Part shown: piece after piece, positions 51,700-62,529 of the stretch
Layout of the letters: every line of letters begins with the position of its first letter
Numbering within the stretch: the stretch's first letter is position 1
NCBI GenBank assembly: GCA_036924085.1
Contig: JAVGWX010000018.1
Coordinates: 21,712,464 to 21,776,463 of the forward strand
DNA: 64,000 bases
Direction: 5' to 3'
From: Ariolimax columbianus
Taxonomy: Eukaryota > Mollusca > Gastropoda > Stylommatophora > Arionidae
Made by a program: the position numbers and the translations under genes
Notes under the pieces: generated by a model
The model's input: the letters and a program-made list of their open reading frames with translations, nothing else
Database searches by the model: none
Told to the model about the DNA's origin: nothing

Positions 51700-52440
51700 A
51701 TTTAAGTATAGATCTGCTTCAAGATTCTTTAATCACCATACAGTTTATTCCTCACGTAGCCACATATATTTCTCATAAAAGTATAGATCTGCTTCACGTT
51801 TCTCTCATCACCATACAGTTTATTCCTCACGTAGCCACATTTATTTCTCATAAAAGTATAGATCTGCTTCAAGATGCTCTCATCACTATACAGTTTATTC
51901 CTCACGTAGCCACATATATTTCTTTCATACAAGTATAGATCTGTTTCACGTTTCTCTCATCGCCATACAGTTTATTTCTCACGTAGACACATATATTTCT
52001 CTCTTAAAAGTATAGATCTGCTTCAAGATTATATAATCACCGTACAGTTTATTCCTCACAAAACCACAAGCTCTGTCATAAATATATAGATCTGCTTCAA
52101 AATTCTCCCATCACCATACAGTTTATTCCTCACGTAGCCACGTATATTTCTCTCTTAAAAGTATAGTCTGTTTAAAGTTTATCTCCTCGCCATACAGATT
52201 ATTCAACACAAAACTATATGTAAGTCTCTCATAGAAGTACAGACTGCTTCAAGTTTCTCTCCTCGCCATATAGTTTTTTCAACACAAAACTATATGTAAG
52301 TCTCTCATAGAAGTACAGACTGCTTCAAGTTTCTCTCCTCGCCATATTGTTTTTTCAACACAAAACTATACGTAAGTCTCTCATAGAAGTACAGACTGCT
52401 TCAAGTTTCTCTCCTCGCTATATAGTGTATCCCTCACACA
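51700..52440. repeat. ~75-bp minisatellite, about 10 degenerate copies
   Basis: Unit includes AAGTATAGATCTGCTTCAAG, CATCACCATACAGTTTATTC and CTCACGTAGCCACATATATT. The right half shifts to a variant (ACAGACTGCTTCAAGTTTCT, CTCCTCGCCATATAG, AACACAAAACTATATGTAAG), giving two subarrays. Confidence 0.92.
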
Positions 52441-52789
52441 ACGACATCTTTAACACACATGTAAGTCCGCTTCTCCTGTCCCCACACAGTCTATCTCTGA
52501 AGTGAAAAGTTAACGATCCCAATTCCTTGAGCACAATTGCAATGTCAGATAATAGAATCACGACACAATTGAGGTGGTATTAAATCAGGCAGAACAAAAA
52601 CAAAACACAGCTTAAGCCATTGCGTCATACACATTTAATTGACGGTGAAAGTGATTGTGCCAAAACAGAGCCACAGGCGAATAGAAAACAGATAAGTTAT
52701 TGATCATTGTTACATAGGACATAAACTAAGATAATGTTCAGCATAAAACAGGACTCTAACATAAAATGTGTTATCTCAGGAGAGGACAT
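52441..52789. other. Intergenic, nothing recognised
   Basis: No repeat or coding signal seen. Confidence 0.4.
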
Positions 52790-53345
52790 TGAATATGCTG
52801 TACACTTCGAATATCTGCATTCTGTACTAAACAACAATGAAGACTCTATAAAGGAAGTAAGCAGGTAATTGACTATGACAATGCAGAAGTGAAGAAGTAT
52901 GCAAAATGTATGGCACTATACAAATAAACAATTAAATAAAACATGAGAACACCCCATTTTTTCTGTTGCAATCCATTGTTGTTGTGAGACATGGACAATC
53001 ACACAGGCATTAGGAAAGAAAATCGAGGCTTTCGAGATTCAGTTCTATAAAGGAATCTTGAAAATTCTTGAAAGAAACAAATAAAGTAATTTTGCATGAC
53101 CTAAATGTTGACAAAACTGGTGCATCAAAAATGTTTTTTTGTTCGAAAATTCAATTTTTCGGTCCCGTCATAACTGACTGAACAGAATAGTTCTGTGGGA
53201 CGTGGTTCCTGGAAGACAAGACAGGGGAGGACCAAGATTGTGATGGATATAAGACGTCAAGGAAACGCTAAATCTGGTCATGGAACAGGCGGGAAAACTA
53301 GCTGTGGATAGTTCATGCAGATAGGGTGTGATGTGAGCGGCGTTC
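52790..53345 (+). mobile_element. LINE remnant, RTE-like C-terminal third
   Basis: Words in order: FEYLHSVLNNNEDSIKEV (F-YLGS--T--G---KEI), CETWTITQALGKKIEAFEIQ (C-TWTLT----KKI-AFEM), FYKGILKIL and, after frameshifts, IVLWDVVPGRQDRGGPRL and NLVMEQAGKLAVDS. The order is correct for one old element. CR1 sequence begins within a few bases of its end. Confidence 0.7.
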
Positions 53346-53349
53346 TGCA

Positions 53350-54156
53350 AAGAGGTTATAATAGATCAAACAGGTAAGGTGAGTAAGCAAGTCCAGGTAG
53401 CAGTGAAAAAGGCAAATGCAATATTAAGTATGATAAATGGAAATATTAAACATAGGAGTAAGGAATTGATAGTCACACTGTATAAAGCATTAGTTAGACC
53501 TAGATTAGAGTACTGTTTACAGGTGTGGGCTACTTATCGTAGAGAGGATAGACACATGCTGAAAAAAATACAAAAAAAGAGCGACAAAGCTGATAGTGGG
53601 ATTACAGAATTATAGTTATGAAGAAAAAAAACTAAGAAAAACCGGATTACAAGAGAAAAGAGAAGAATTCGAGGTGACAATACAGGTTTATAAGATAATC
53701 AGAGGAAAGGATAAATTAGACTATATAATAAGGTTTTTTCATAATACAACCACCTTCAAAAACAAGAGGGCACAGCTACAAATTAACTAAAGTAAGGTCC
53801 AGATTTGATAATACGAAATATTTTTTTAGTCAGAGAGTGATGAATGCGTGGAATGCATTACCACAAAAAAGTAGTGGAGGCAGGGACAATTAAAGCATTT
53901 AAGAATAGATTGGACGCGCATCGCTTTTAGAGCAAGGTACGGTAAATGAAACTGGTTGTATACAGACTCTGCATAGTCTTCTAAACCAGTATAAAAACGT
54001 TAAGTTAAGGAAAAAATGTTGGCAGGCTTAATTAATGAATTCAAGAATAGATTGGATGCGCATAGGTATGTTTAGATCAAGCAAATGTAAAAGAAACTGG
54101 TTCTATACAGGCTCTGCAGAGTCTTCTAAACCAGTGTAAAGACGTTAAGTTTAAGA
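53350..54156 (+). mobile_element. CR1-like LINE, 3' part with a duplicated 3' end
   Basis: IIDQTGKVSKQVQVAVKKAN, LVRPRLEYCLQVWATYRRED and MLKKIQKKSDKADSG match the copy at 11480-12245. A frame change then leads to FFSQRVMNAWNALPQ and the end of the ORF. The 3' end occurs twice in tandem: 53880-54013 and 54014-54156 both contain TTTAAGAATAGATTGGACGC-like DNA, GACTCTGCATAGTCTTCTAA-like DNA and an ACGTTAAGTT terminus. Confidence 0.85.
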
Positions 54157-54436
54157 GCATGCTACATGATGATGACACGAAGTAAAAGTAACTTATTTTC
54201 CCGTTTCCACAGAAGCGGCTTTGCGTTGTGCAATTATTTGCTTACATGTAACCTTGGGGTTATTTACTTGACCGTATACGGCCATTGGACCAGTACTTAA
54301 CTTTATGCAATGCAATGATTGGTACAATAAATTGTTTTGTTAAGATTCGACGTCATTGCACTCCGGGCAAACATATAGGTGTGCAGTGCCTGTAAGAAAA
54401 TGACGAAGAGTGTAGACACTACTGGTTCCTGTAGCT
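54157..54436. other. Intergenic, nothing recognised
   Basis: No repeat or coding signal seen. Confidence 0.35.
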
Positions 54437-54448
54437 TGCTAGTTGTAC

Positions 54449-55016
54449 TTCTTCTTCTTCTTCTTCGTACGCTAAACCTTCATACAGCGATATACGTTGC
54501 ACTGTTTCGTTAAGCCTGTGGCCCAGTGCATCCGATTTCAACAGGCGTTTCTGTAGGGATGCCCTCCTTAGCCTTTGGCTGTCCCCAGCCTATCTGCAAG
54601 GCAGCAGTTGTTTGTGGTCAGAGTTGTCTCACTTAGGGAAGCTGTCTTGCAGGACTAACAAGTCTTCACCACTCGTGTCTATAGGGTGTGGTGATGATAT
54701 GATATGATGGACTATGTACTAGTTTGTACTATCCCGGAAGAGAGGCAGTCCAGTGTGTCTGTCTCCCAGGATCGTCACGTCCTGCCAGAAACGTAGCATA
54801 TGCATGTGAGTGAGGTATCTCTTTGCTCCATTTATTTTCTCGGCTTCTCTGCAGTGATGGTACGCCTAGCATTCCCCGCCACCTGGGAGGTTGTCACAAT
54901 AGGACAGAGGTGCAATGTCCGCTGGCCTGTATCTCTTCTGCGTCCATTGGTATGGCTGATAGCAGACAGAGGCAAAGAGCGAGGCAGGAGTGCATTTAAC
55001 CAGGGGACAAGCCTGG
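54449..55016 (-). mobile_element. Family B retroposon, copy B3, with perfect 12-bp TSD
   Basis: 568 bp bounded by TGCTAGTTGTAC at 54437-54448 and 55017-55028. The plus-strand left end is (CTT)n followed by CGTACGCTAAACC; read on the minus strand this is ...GCGTACGAAGAAGAAG. It is shorter at its 5' side than B2, i.e. 5'-truncated on insertion, as is common for LINE-type retroposition. Confidence 0.92.
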
Positions 55017-55147
55017 TGCTAGTTGTACAATTCATGCTCCTTCCTCTCAAACGCCATATCTGCTGGATCCGTGAATGTTACCCAAATATTTTGATCTAAA
55101 CATAGCTGGTTTATTGACTGCCGTATCGTCATCCAGAAAGCAGTAAT

Positions 55148-55204
55148 AACTTAACGTCTTTATACTGGTTTAGAAAACTATACAGAGTCTGTATATAACC
55201 ACTT
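55148..55204 (-). mobile_element. CR1-like LINE 3' end, solo fragment
   Basis: TAACTTAACGTCTTTATACT followed by GGTTTAGAAAACTATACAGA: the complement of the CR1-like 3' terminus seen at 53.9-54.2 kb. Confidence 0.75.
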
Positions 55205-55315
55205 TCTTAGAGTGTAGTACTTACAGATGTGCGAGTCTATCTTAATAGACTCAAACATTACAGCTAAGTAGACCCGCGGGTAGTTAGGCGCCATATATAT
55301 CTGCTCTTAACAAAT
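55205..55315. repeat. Dispersed repeat J, copy 2
   Basis: Matches 12880-13015: GAGTCTATCTTAATAGACTC, AAGTAGACCCGC, GCGCCATATAT and AACAAATCACC. Confidence 0.6.
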
Positions 55316-55319
55316 CACC

Positions 55320-55445
55320 GGAGAAAAGGTACAAATAACTTGGGAAGAACTTGATAATTTTTAACAGAAGATCCACTTGAAAAAAATTACGGTCACCACC
55401 GTAGTTCGAACACGCGACTTCCGACACCCGATGCGAACACCTCAT
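55320..55445 (-). mobile_element. tRNA-derived SINE, family F, copy F2
   Basis: Minus strand: GGACTCAATGGTCTCGAGAT (A-box region), GTCGCGTGTTCGAACTACGG (B box GTTCGAACT), then TTTTTTTCAAGTGGATCTTC as in F1. The tRNA-like 5' half then continues, minus-strand upstream, as the tandem array at 55440-55965. Confidence 0.8.
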
Positions 55446-55965
55446 CTCGAGACCATTGAGTCCCTCACCCGAGGCGGACACATTACCTAGACACCAGTGA
55501 GTCCCCCATTCGAGGCGGACCCCTTACCTCGAGATCACTGAGTCCCCCCACCTCTGACAGACACCTCACCTCGAGACCACTGAGTCCCCCATCCGTGGCA
55601 GACACCTTACCTCGAGACCACTGAGTCCCCCACCCGAGGCGGACACCTTACCTCGAGACCACTGAGTCCCCAACCCGAGGCGGACACCTTACCTAGAGAC
55701 CACTGAGTCCTCCACTCGAGGCGGACACCTTACCTCGAGACCACTGAGTCCCCCATCCGAGGCGGACACTTTATCGCGAGACAACTGAGTCCCCCATTCG
55801 AGGTGGACACCTTACCTCGAGACCACTGAGTCCCCCACCCGAGGCGAACACCTTACCTCGAGACCACTGAGTCCCCCACCCAAGCCGGACACCTTACCTC
55901 GAAACCACTGAGTCCCTCACTCGAGCCGGACACCATACCTCGAGACCACTGAGTCCCTCTCATGG
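55440..55965. repeat. 41-bp minisatellite made from the SINE F tRNA-like head
   Basis: About 13 units of ACCCGAGGCGGACACCTTAC plus CTCGAGACCACTGAGTCCCCC. The reverse complement (ACTCAGTGGTCTCGAGGTAA, GGTGTCCGCC) is the A-box half of SINE F, seen as single copy at 46382 and in F2. The B-box half is not amplified. Confidence 0.92.
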
Positions 55966-55969
55966 TTGA

Positions 55970-56375
55970 CCAATACGAAAATGTCCCCTCTATCAATTGC
56001 CAATGTCCCCACTGCGTATGCCCCTGAGGTGAGGATGCCAGCTCCTTCAATCCCCCAAACCCCATCATGGCCAGTGCAGTAGATCTCCACAAGTAGCCAG
56101 ATGTTCTAGGCCTCTGTGCCACTATTATGACACAGCCAGTCCGTATGCGCCTTCTGAAGCAGGGATTGAGGATGAGAGACGGATACTGTACGTTGTTGTC
56201 AAGTATGCACCGCTTCTCTCGGCAACGACCCTGCCTCTCACTATAAAAGAGAAGGCCCAAACGGTTCTCTTACCGCGTAGCACGGATCCATCCGTGAACA
56301 TGACAGAATCAGAATCCTGGACATTTTCCCTTATTAGTTGTTTAACCCTCAGGTCCGCTTTTCCAACTGCACCAG
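55970..56375 (-). mobile_element. LINE remnant, start of an RNase H domain
   Basis: Minus strand: ENVQDSDSVMFTDGSVLRGK, then RTVWAFSFIVRGRVVAERSG. This is the first RNase H strand with its catalytic Asp in MFTDGSV and the following W-F---G--VAERSGA. Beyond this the frame degrades. The 41-bp array starts at its downstream edge. Confidence 0.65.
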
Positions 56376-56639
56376 AAAGATGGGTAATTTAATAACAGTC
56401 ATCATCATCATCATGTAGCATGTCTTTGGCGAACGTCTTTCTCATCACAGACAACCGATTTTAATCTCCGTCTGCAGTCAATCATCCCACCAAATGTAAT
56501 CACAGTAGTGTCCACACACAAAGGGCAGGAACGGATTCGCACCGGAGATACAATGACAGACTACCACCCTGTCATCATCACTCTGATGAGAGATTACGTT
56601 GACTTGTGCAGTGAGAAAGGAGGCCACTAAGCTGACTTC
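56376..56639. other. Intergenic, nothing recognised
   Basis: A short (CAT)n run near 56400, otherwise no feature. Confidence 0.35.
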
Positions 56640-57400
56640 AGTTGGGTCATTCAATAATTTAACACAAACAGTTGGGTCATTCAACCATAAACAGCTGGGT
56701 GATTCAACAATTTAACACAAACAGCTGTGTCAGTTATTCTATTTTACACAAACAGCTGGGCCATTTATTCTATTTAACACAAACAGATGGGTCATTCAAC
56801 CTTTTAACACAAACAGCTGGGTCATTCAACTATTTCATATAAACAGCTGGGTGATTCAACAATTTAACACAAACAGCTGTGTCAGTTATTCTATTTTACA
56901 CAAACAGCTGGGCCATTTATTCTATTTAACACAAACAGATGGGTCATTCAACCTTTTAACACAAACAGCTGGGTCATTCAACTATTTCATATAAACAGCT
57001 GGGTGATTCAACAATTTAACACAAACAGCTGGGTCATTCAACTATTTCATATAAACAGCTGGGTGATTCAACAATTTAACACAAACAGCTGGGTCATTTA
57101 TTCTATTTAACACAAACAGATGGGTCATTCAACCATTTAACACAAATAGCTGGGTCATTTAGCCATTTAACCCAAACAGTTAGACCATTCAACCATTTAA
57201 CCCAAACAGTTGGACCATTAAACCATATAACCCAAACAGTTGGACCATTCAACCATTTAACATAAACAGTTGAGTCATTCAACCATTTAACATAAACAGT
57301 TGAGTCATTCAACCATTTAACATAAACAGCTGGGTCATTCAACCATTTAACATAAACAGATGTGTCAATTTATTTCATGAAAACGGTTGAGTCATTACCT
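56640..57400. repeat. 30-bp minisatellite, about 25 copies, with a repeated ~165-bp block
   Basis: Unit CATTCAACCATTTAACATAA plus ACAGCTGGGT. A block of several variant units (TTTCATATAAACAGCTGGGT, GTGTCAGTTATTCTATTTTA, GGGCCATTTATTCTATTTAA) recurs in the same order at about 56690-56850 and 56850-57010, showing higher-order duplication. Confidence 0.95.
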
Positions 57401-57864
57401 ATATTTTCTGTAAACATGTGGGTCATTACATTGACTTTGCTTCGACTATATGGAATGCTTGTACCATTGACAACAAATTAAAACAGCCCTCGAAATTATT
57501 TGAGTGTGCGACCCCAGCGACATAAACACTTCTACACTATATATGTATTAATTGTGCAGTAGTTCAACTAGACGTGGCCTTGTCATTTATTTAACTAATC
57601 TTCCAATATATGCGATCAAATGTGCACAATAAACAATAGTTACGTAAAATCCAAAACAGGGCAATGACGTTGTCTAATGATTAGGTTTCTGGAAAATGAT
57701 TGTCACGTTCTGGTTTGAGGACCTCCGCGTAACATTATGAGGAAGAGAGCAGTTTGCATCTCGCTTTTAGAACACTGCAGTAAACTGCATCTATACTCTG
57801 CAACCATCAAAATCAATTATGACGTCATTGTCTAAACGTTATCTACGGGGAACTGATACGCTAG
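57401..57864. other. Intergenic, nothing recognised
   Basis: No repeat or coding signal seen. Confidence 0.45.
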
Positions 57865-58405
57865 ACTGGTCAAGCACAACATACTGACCAGGACGTCGTG
57901 CCAGGGTCACGCATAACATACTGATCAGGACGTCGTGCCAGGGTCACGCATAACATACTGATCAGGACGTCGTGCCAGAGTCACGCATAACATACTGACC
58001 AGGACGTCGTGCCAGGGTCACGCATAACATACTGATCAGTACGTCGTGCCAGGGTCACGCTTAACATACTGATCAGGACGTCGTGCCAGTGTCACGCATA
58101 ACATACTGACCAGGACGTCGTGCCAGGGTCACGCATAACATACTGACCAGGACGTCGTGCCAGGGTCAAGCATAACATACTGACCAGGACTTTGTGCCAG
58201 GGTCAGTCATAACATACTGACCAGGACGTCGTGTCAGACGTAATAGACTGACCAAGACCACATCTCTCTTCGATGCAATTCTTTCTTAAAATAGGAAGTT
58301 TTTTATGCAGACTCTCGAACAAGATGTGGATCGACGTGATCTCCTTAGTAGTGAACAACATGCAGATAAAACCAAGCATAGTAACACTATCTGGAGGACC
58401 CAGTT
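57865..58405 (+). mobile_element. Family A retroposon, copy A7 (opposite orientation)
   Basis: The only copy with its sense strand on plus. The 5' array (57870-58240, ten 37-bp units of CATACTGACCAGGACGTCGT GCCAGGGTCACGCATAA) comes first. The body follows (AGATGTGGATCGACGTGATC, GCAGATAAAACCAAGCATAG) and breaks off near 58405. The monomers belong to the A1/A3 subfamily (ACGTC motif). Confidence 0.82.
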
Positions 58406-58463
58406 CTCCATGGAAACAGGCCATATTTAAATCAGGCTTTTTAACGGGGTGTGAACCTAAGTG

Positions 58464-58656
58464 ATCCCCTTAGTGATGAGCGACACGCAGATGAAGCCAA
58501 GCATAGCACAACAGTATGGAGCGCTACGGATTACCTTCATTAGCGCACTGGGGAAGTGAAGAAAGGTACTGCAGCCCGCCACATAAAACATATTTTTTTT
58601 TTCAGGACGGACAAAAGAGTAAACACATTCATTGTGATTTTTCACAACAAAGTGAC
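58464..58656 (+). mobile_element. Family A retroposon, 3' part with AAC-type tail (A7b)
   Basis: GACACGCAGATGAAGCCAAG to ACTGCAGCCCGCCAC is body; after a T-run it continues GGACGGACAAAAGAGTAAAC and ends TTCACAACAAAG. This is the tail end of the element in sense orientation, possibly the rest of A7 after an internal rearrangement, or a second copy. Confidence 0.7.
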
Positions 58657-58848
58657 GGCATCGACATCACCTCTCTCATCTCATGTCTACTTGTTTGATT
58701 ACACATCATGGGGAGGTACAATAATCTGTCTTGTCACATGTGTGTGTCCTTTCACATATTCAATCCGTACCTCTATAGTGTTCCTTTAACACTGTCCATC
58801 AACCTTCTATTTTCTGGTCTTCATACTTCTTAAGTCCTATTATCTAGT

Positions 58849-59215
58849 TGTTGTTGTTGTTGTTGTTGAATGCCCACAATGAGTAGGTTACTCTTTTGTG
58901 GGCCCTAAAAAGGACGTTAGGTGGTGGGTTGTCGTAGCTTTCCTCACATCGCGCCGGTGCTGATGATGAAGGTGGACCGGAGTTCTCCAGGCGGTTATTT
59001 TATGCTTGGCTTCATCTGCGCGTCGCTCACTACTACGGGAAACACGTCGAACGTCACCTTGTTAGCCAAACTGTTGTCTTCGACAACGACACGTTTCTAG
59101 GACGACCAACGAGAAGGTCAGGTGAGGGCCTTGACCAGTATATTTCTCCTGGTATCGACTAACATTCGCTGACCAGTGTGTTTTGCCTGACCAGACTTTA
59201 GCCTCATCGCCCCTA
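58849..59215 (-). mobile_element. Family A retroposon, copy A8, with perfect 11-bp TSD
   Basis: TATTATCTAGT occurs at 58838-58848 and 59216-59226. The plus-strand order is (GTT)6, GAATGCCCACAATGAGTAGG, body, about two monomers and the terminal GCCTGACCAGACTTTAGCCT. With the minus strand as sense, it has a 3' (CAA)n tail and an 11-bp TSD: the expected product of target-primed reverse transcription. This copy fixes the family boundaries. Confidence 0.92.
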
Positions 59216-59240
59216 TATTATCTAGTAACTTTTGTGTTAG

Positions 59241-59620
59241 GAGAGAGTAGGCTGAACGTTCGCTGCTCTGACAAAATTCAAGATAAAAATCTACTCAAAC
59301 GATTCTAAAGATTATTGTCCTACATAGAAAATGATGCAAAAAGGGGACTGTGTGGTTATAATATCAGGTCTTGGTTATGTAGTTAGCGGAGCGGCAAAGA
59401 TAGTGCCTGACAGGCTGTGTGTCTATCTTGTTCCAATTTACGCTTCCTTCACCACCAGTCCCAAAAATAGGCGATCGTATATCCAAGCGGGCTACTAGTC
59501 TATTGGTTGGTAACAGATACTAGGATTGACTTGGCAAGTCACTAGCGAATTTTCGCGTTGCAAGAAATATGATACACCTCCTTACGACATCTAAGGACAC
59601 AAATGGACAGAAGAAAGATA
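59241..59620. repeat. Dispersed repeat H, copy H2
   Basis: Collinear with 46553-46930 (GGGGACTGTGTGGTTATAAT, CAGGTCTTGGTTATGTAGTT, AGCGGAGCGGC, TTTACGCTTCCTTC, GGCAAGTCACTAGCGAATTT). No SINE F head lies upstream here, so H can occur on its own. Confidence 0.75.
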
Positions 59621-59789
59621 TACCAAATCAGGCAAATCGATGTCTAGTTATGTGATGCTTTCTGTTTATTCGAATTTTCAGTTCAATTTCATCAGTGCCT
59701 CTTCTAGGGAAAATGGTCGCTTTTCCCATTACTTCTTAATGTCAGCATTTTGTCCCCTGAAGGAGCTGTGATCGTCACCACTTTTTAAT

Positions 59790-60040
59790 GCCTCGTCTCA
59801 ATTATAAGTAACAATGGAGTAACAAGAAGAATGGTCGTGGCATTGCACAGGTCAACTATAATGAGAGAAAAAAACGTATGGCAGAACATTAATAAAATCA
59901 CACAACTAGAGATCCTTAGAGCTTGCATCTTCCCAGTGGCAACACACGAATGCGAGAAATGGACAATCCCCACAATCAGTAAGGCGGAAGATTGAATCCA
60001 TTGAGTTAAAAAGGTTACAGGGAAGGCTCAAAGTCACGTG
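59790..60040 (+). mobile_element. LINE remnant, post-RT segment
   Basis: Plus-strand frame: MREKNVWQNINKITQLEILR, then ACIFPVATHECEKWTIPTIS. It matches K-VW----IS--TKLR-L-A-VFPVATYGCESWTI of LINE proteins, with YG changed to HE. It ends just before the oppositely oriented LINE at 60054. Confidence 0.65.
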
Positions 60041-60053
60041 GGTATCATCATCT

Positions 60054-60800
60054 TCAGTCCCGTGACCTTGAAGGTCGTTGACGCAACGTTGTTGCAGTAT
60101 GTTGCGCTATTTCCCGCCATGCGTCTCGATTTTTCGCCAGGGTATTAGTTTCAGATATAGACTTTCCCGTCCACACTTTTATATTGTCCTCCCATCTCTT
60201 TTTTGGTCTCCCTTTCCCACTCTTTGCAAGCACAGTGCCTTGCAGAAAGGTCTTTGTCAGCCCCACCGATCGTAATATATATCCATGCCATGTAAATTTT
60301 CGTGTTTTTACTAAAGTCGTTAGGTTTTTGTACTGGCCTAACTCCTTCCTAACAATTTCAAGAACACTCCAGTTTGTAACGCGATCCAGATATGAAATGT
60401 CAAGAATTCTTCGCAAGCATCTCATTTGCATTGCGCACATTTTACGTTCTAGTGCAGCCGTCAGAGTCCAAGTCTCACACACGTAGAGGTATACCGAGGT
60501 GACCATTGTATACATTAAAGTCAGCTTCGATTTAAGGCTAATTTTCTTGTCTTTCCAGATTATTCACAGTCTGATCAGGGCGACCATGGCCATCGCTGTT
60601 CTTGACTGGATCTCCGCTCTAGACCCCTCCGCATTCATTTCTGTTCCCAGATATTTGAACGGCGTAACACTTTCCAGAGGTTCATTGTTGACAATAATCG
60701 TGTTTAAAATACCCTCTGGGGCATTCCCATGGATAGCTAGATAGAAAAACACAGCAGTCGTACAAGATCTGGATATAGAGCAAAATTGGATAGTAAACAA
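60054..60800 (-). mobile_element. LINE remnant, RTE-like C-terminal third, one stop
   Basis: A continuous minus-strand frame of about 248 codons is broken by a single TGA (about 60561-60563). Words: EPLESVTPFKYLGTEMNAEG (post-RT F-YLG), then YLYVCETWTLTAALERKMCA, MQMRCLRRILDISYLDRVTN and TLVKTRKFTWHGYILRSVGL, then KSGKGRPKKRWEDNIKVWTG. It ends with RDAWREIAQHTATTLRQRP, the normal terminus. This is among the youngest LINE pieces here, although the RT core is missing. Confidence 0.88.
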
Positions 60801-61015
60801 TATTGCGTATTAGAAACTAAAATACTTTGGCCTTATAAAACGTCAATGTTGTCCAGAAAAAAATCTGGAGGTTATGGTACCTGGCAAACGAGGCAGAGGC
60901 CAAGAGGCAAACCGAGGATATTACAGAGGCCTCCGAGGATGACAGAGACGGGAGAGCTGGCCAAAGATCCAGTCTTTCAGATCGATTGATATTAGAGCCA
61001 CTGGTCCAAGGTAGC
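60801..61015 (+). mobile_element. LINE remnant, C-terminus, opposite strand
   Basis: Plus-strand words KLKYFGLIKRQCCPEKNLEV and MVPGKRGRGQ match LKYFGHI-R---LEK-I-EG-V-GKRGRGRP. They are followed by a decayed tail (SWPKIQSFRS). It is head-to-head with the element at 60054-60800. Confidence 0.6.
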
Positions 61016-61082
61016 TCCGGACCAGAGAGTGAGGTTGATGACCAATGCAGTTGTTTTTTTCTCACTTTAATCCAAATTCGGT

Positions 61083-61345
61083 AGGCGCTCCATCTTTGCA
61101 TCTGTGTGGTCATGGGTTCATTCCCCAGTTCAGGCGGTAATGTTTTTTTCAGACCGCAACGGTCTGAAAGTCGACCCAGCCTTAAATGGGTACGGTTCAG
61201 TCCGGGAAGTACAAGCGGCGAGGGAGAGGAGATGGCTACCGCCCTCATATAGCCCAGCCTTTGAAATATGAGATCGGTAACACCTCATACCCGTACGGCA
61301 GTAATACTATGGGTTACTTTACATTACTTTACTTTAATCCAAATC
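61083..61345 (+). mobile_element. tRNA-derived SINE, family D, copy D4
   Basis: GTCATGGGTTCATTCCCCAG (B box), CAGACCGCAACGG, GTCGACCCAGCCTTAAATGG, GGAGAGGAGATGGCTACCGC, GCAGTAATACTATGGGTTAC and a TACTTTACATTACTTTACTT tail. Full-length except for the extreme 5' end. Confidence 0.85.
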
Positions 61346-61448
61346 CAGCGCAAGTTACAACCTCTAAACAAAATCGTCTCATAATGTCGCAATCAACGCT
61401 TGCAAAGGGTAACTAACTAACTTTATGAAAGATACATTCATCAAAGGA

Positions 61449-61545
61449 CATAACTTAACTTAACTTAACATCTTTATACTGGTTTAGAAGACCCTGCAGA
61501 GTCTGTATACAACCAGTTACATTTACATCACCTTGCTCTAAAATC
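61449..61545 (-). mobile_element. CR1-like LINE 3' end, solo fragment
   Basis: CTTAACTTAACTTAACATCT followed by TTATACTGGTTTAGAAGACC and GTATACAACCAGTTACATTT: antisense CR1-like 3' terminus with three TTAAG-type tail repeats. Confidence 0.82.
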
Positions 61546-61547
61546 TA

Positions 61548-61617
61548 TGCCTGGCTAATATAGTCTGATCAATATGGTTCACCTGACTCTGACTAATATA
61601 GTCTGATCAATATTACA
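61548..61617. repeat. Stray family A monomers
   Basis: Two units of CTAATATAGTCTGATCAATA TGGTTCACCTGACTCTGA, the A9 monomer type, about 1.1 kb from the A9 array. Confidence 0.75.
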
Positions 61618-62034
61618 TGATGACTCATTGAAAGTCCTGTCAATTGTTAATGGGACAATCCTGTTTATGATTAAGTGTTTTTTCAGCGCTGTGCACGAGT
61701 TTAGACTTCTATGTCGACTATGTGTATCGCTTTCATTAGTTTTCCAAACAAAATGATTATGGTTGGAAGGGAACTAAAGTTGAAGGATGGTCTAACGTAT
61801 ACTTCCGAGATGAAGTGTTAAAGATTTCGTGTTCTTGGTTTTCCTCTTACACTAAAGTCATACCGTCTGATATTCAAGGCTCTGTTAACAACAAATCATC
61901 GACAGGAAGGATTGAAGGAGATTGCTGGGAAAGGCTAAGTATAGCCTGGCGTTATGTCTCCGAGAGGCCACTCAAACCTGGATTGTTGTCCTATGTCAAA
62001 CTGAAAAGCTGGAAAGCTGGTTGTCGTTGTTAGT
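61618..62034. other. Intergenic, nothing recognised
   Basis: No repeat or coding signal seen. Confidence 0.4.
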
Positions 62035-62073
62035 GATCTTGTTGTTGTTGATGTTGTTGTTGTTGATATTGTT

Positions 62074-62155
<82 letters not shown>

Positions 62156-62480
62156 ATGTTGTTATTGTTGCTGTTTGTGTTGATTCTGCTATTGCCGTTG
62201 CTGATGTTGTTGTTGATGTTGATGTTGCTGTTGCTGCTGCTGTTGTTGCTCCTCTTGTTGTTGTTGTTGCTGCTGCTGCTATTGTTGTTGTTGCTGCTAT
62301 TGTTGTTGATGTTGTTGTTACTGTTGTTGTTGCTGCTGTTGTTGTTGTTGTTGATGTTGCTGCTGCTGCTATTGTTGTTGTTGCTGTTATTGTTGTTGAT
62401 GTTGTTGTTACTGTTGTTGCAGCTGTTGTTGCTCCTCTTCTTGTTGTTGTTGCTGCTGCTGTCGTTATTGCTACCGCTGA
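62035..62480. repeat. (GTT)n-rich trinucleotide tract, probable expanded family A tail
   Basis: About 445 bp of GTT with GCT, GAT and ATT interruptions, in blocks such as TTGTTGTTGTTGATG. It sits at the tail side of A9, where other family A copies have (GTT)6-10. The Leu/Met, Asn/Ser and Thr/Ala open frames are artefacts. Confidence 0.85.
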
Positions 62481-62529
62481 TGATAATGTCACTCCTACTT
62501 GACGAAGGTACCCTTGCAGACTCTCTTTG

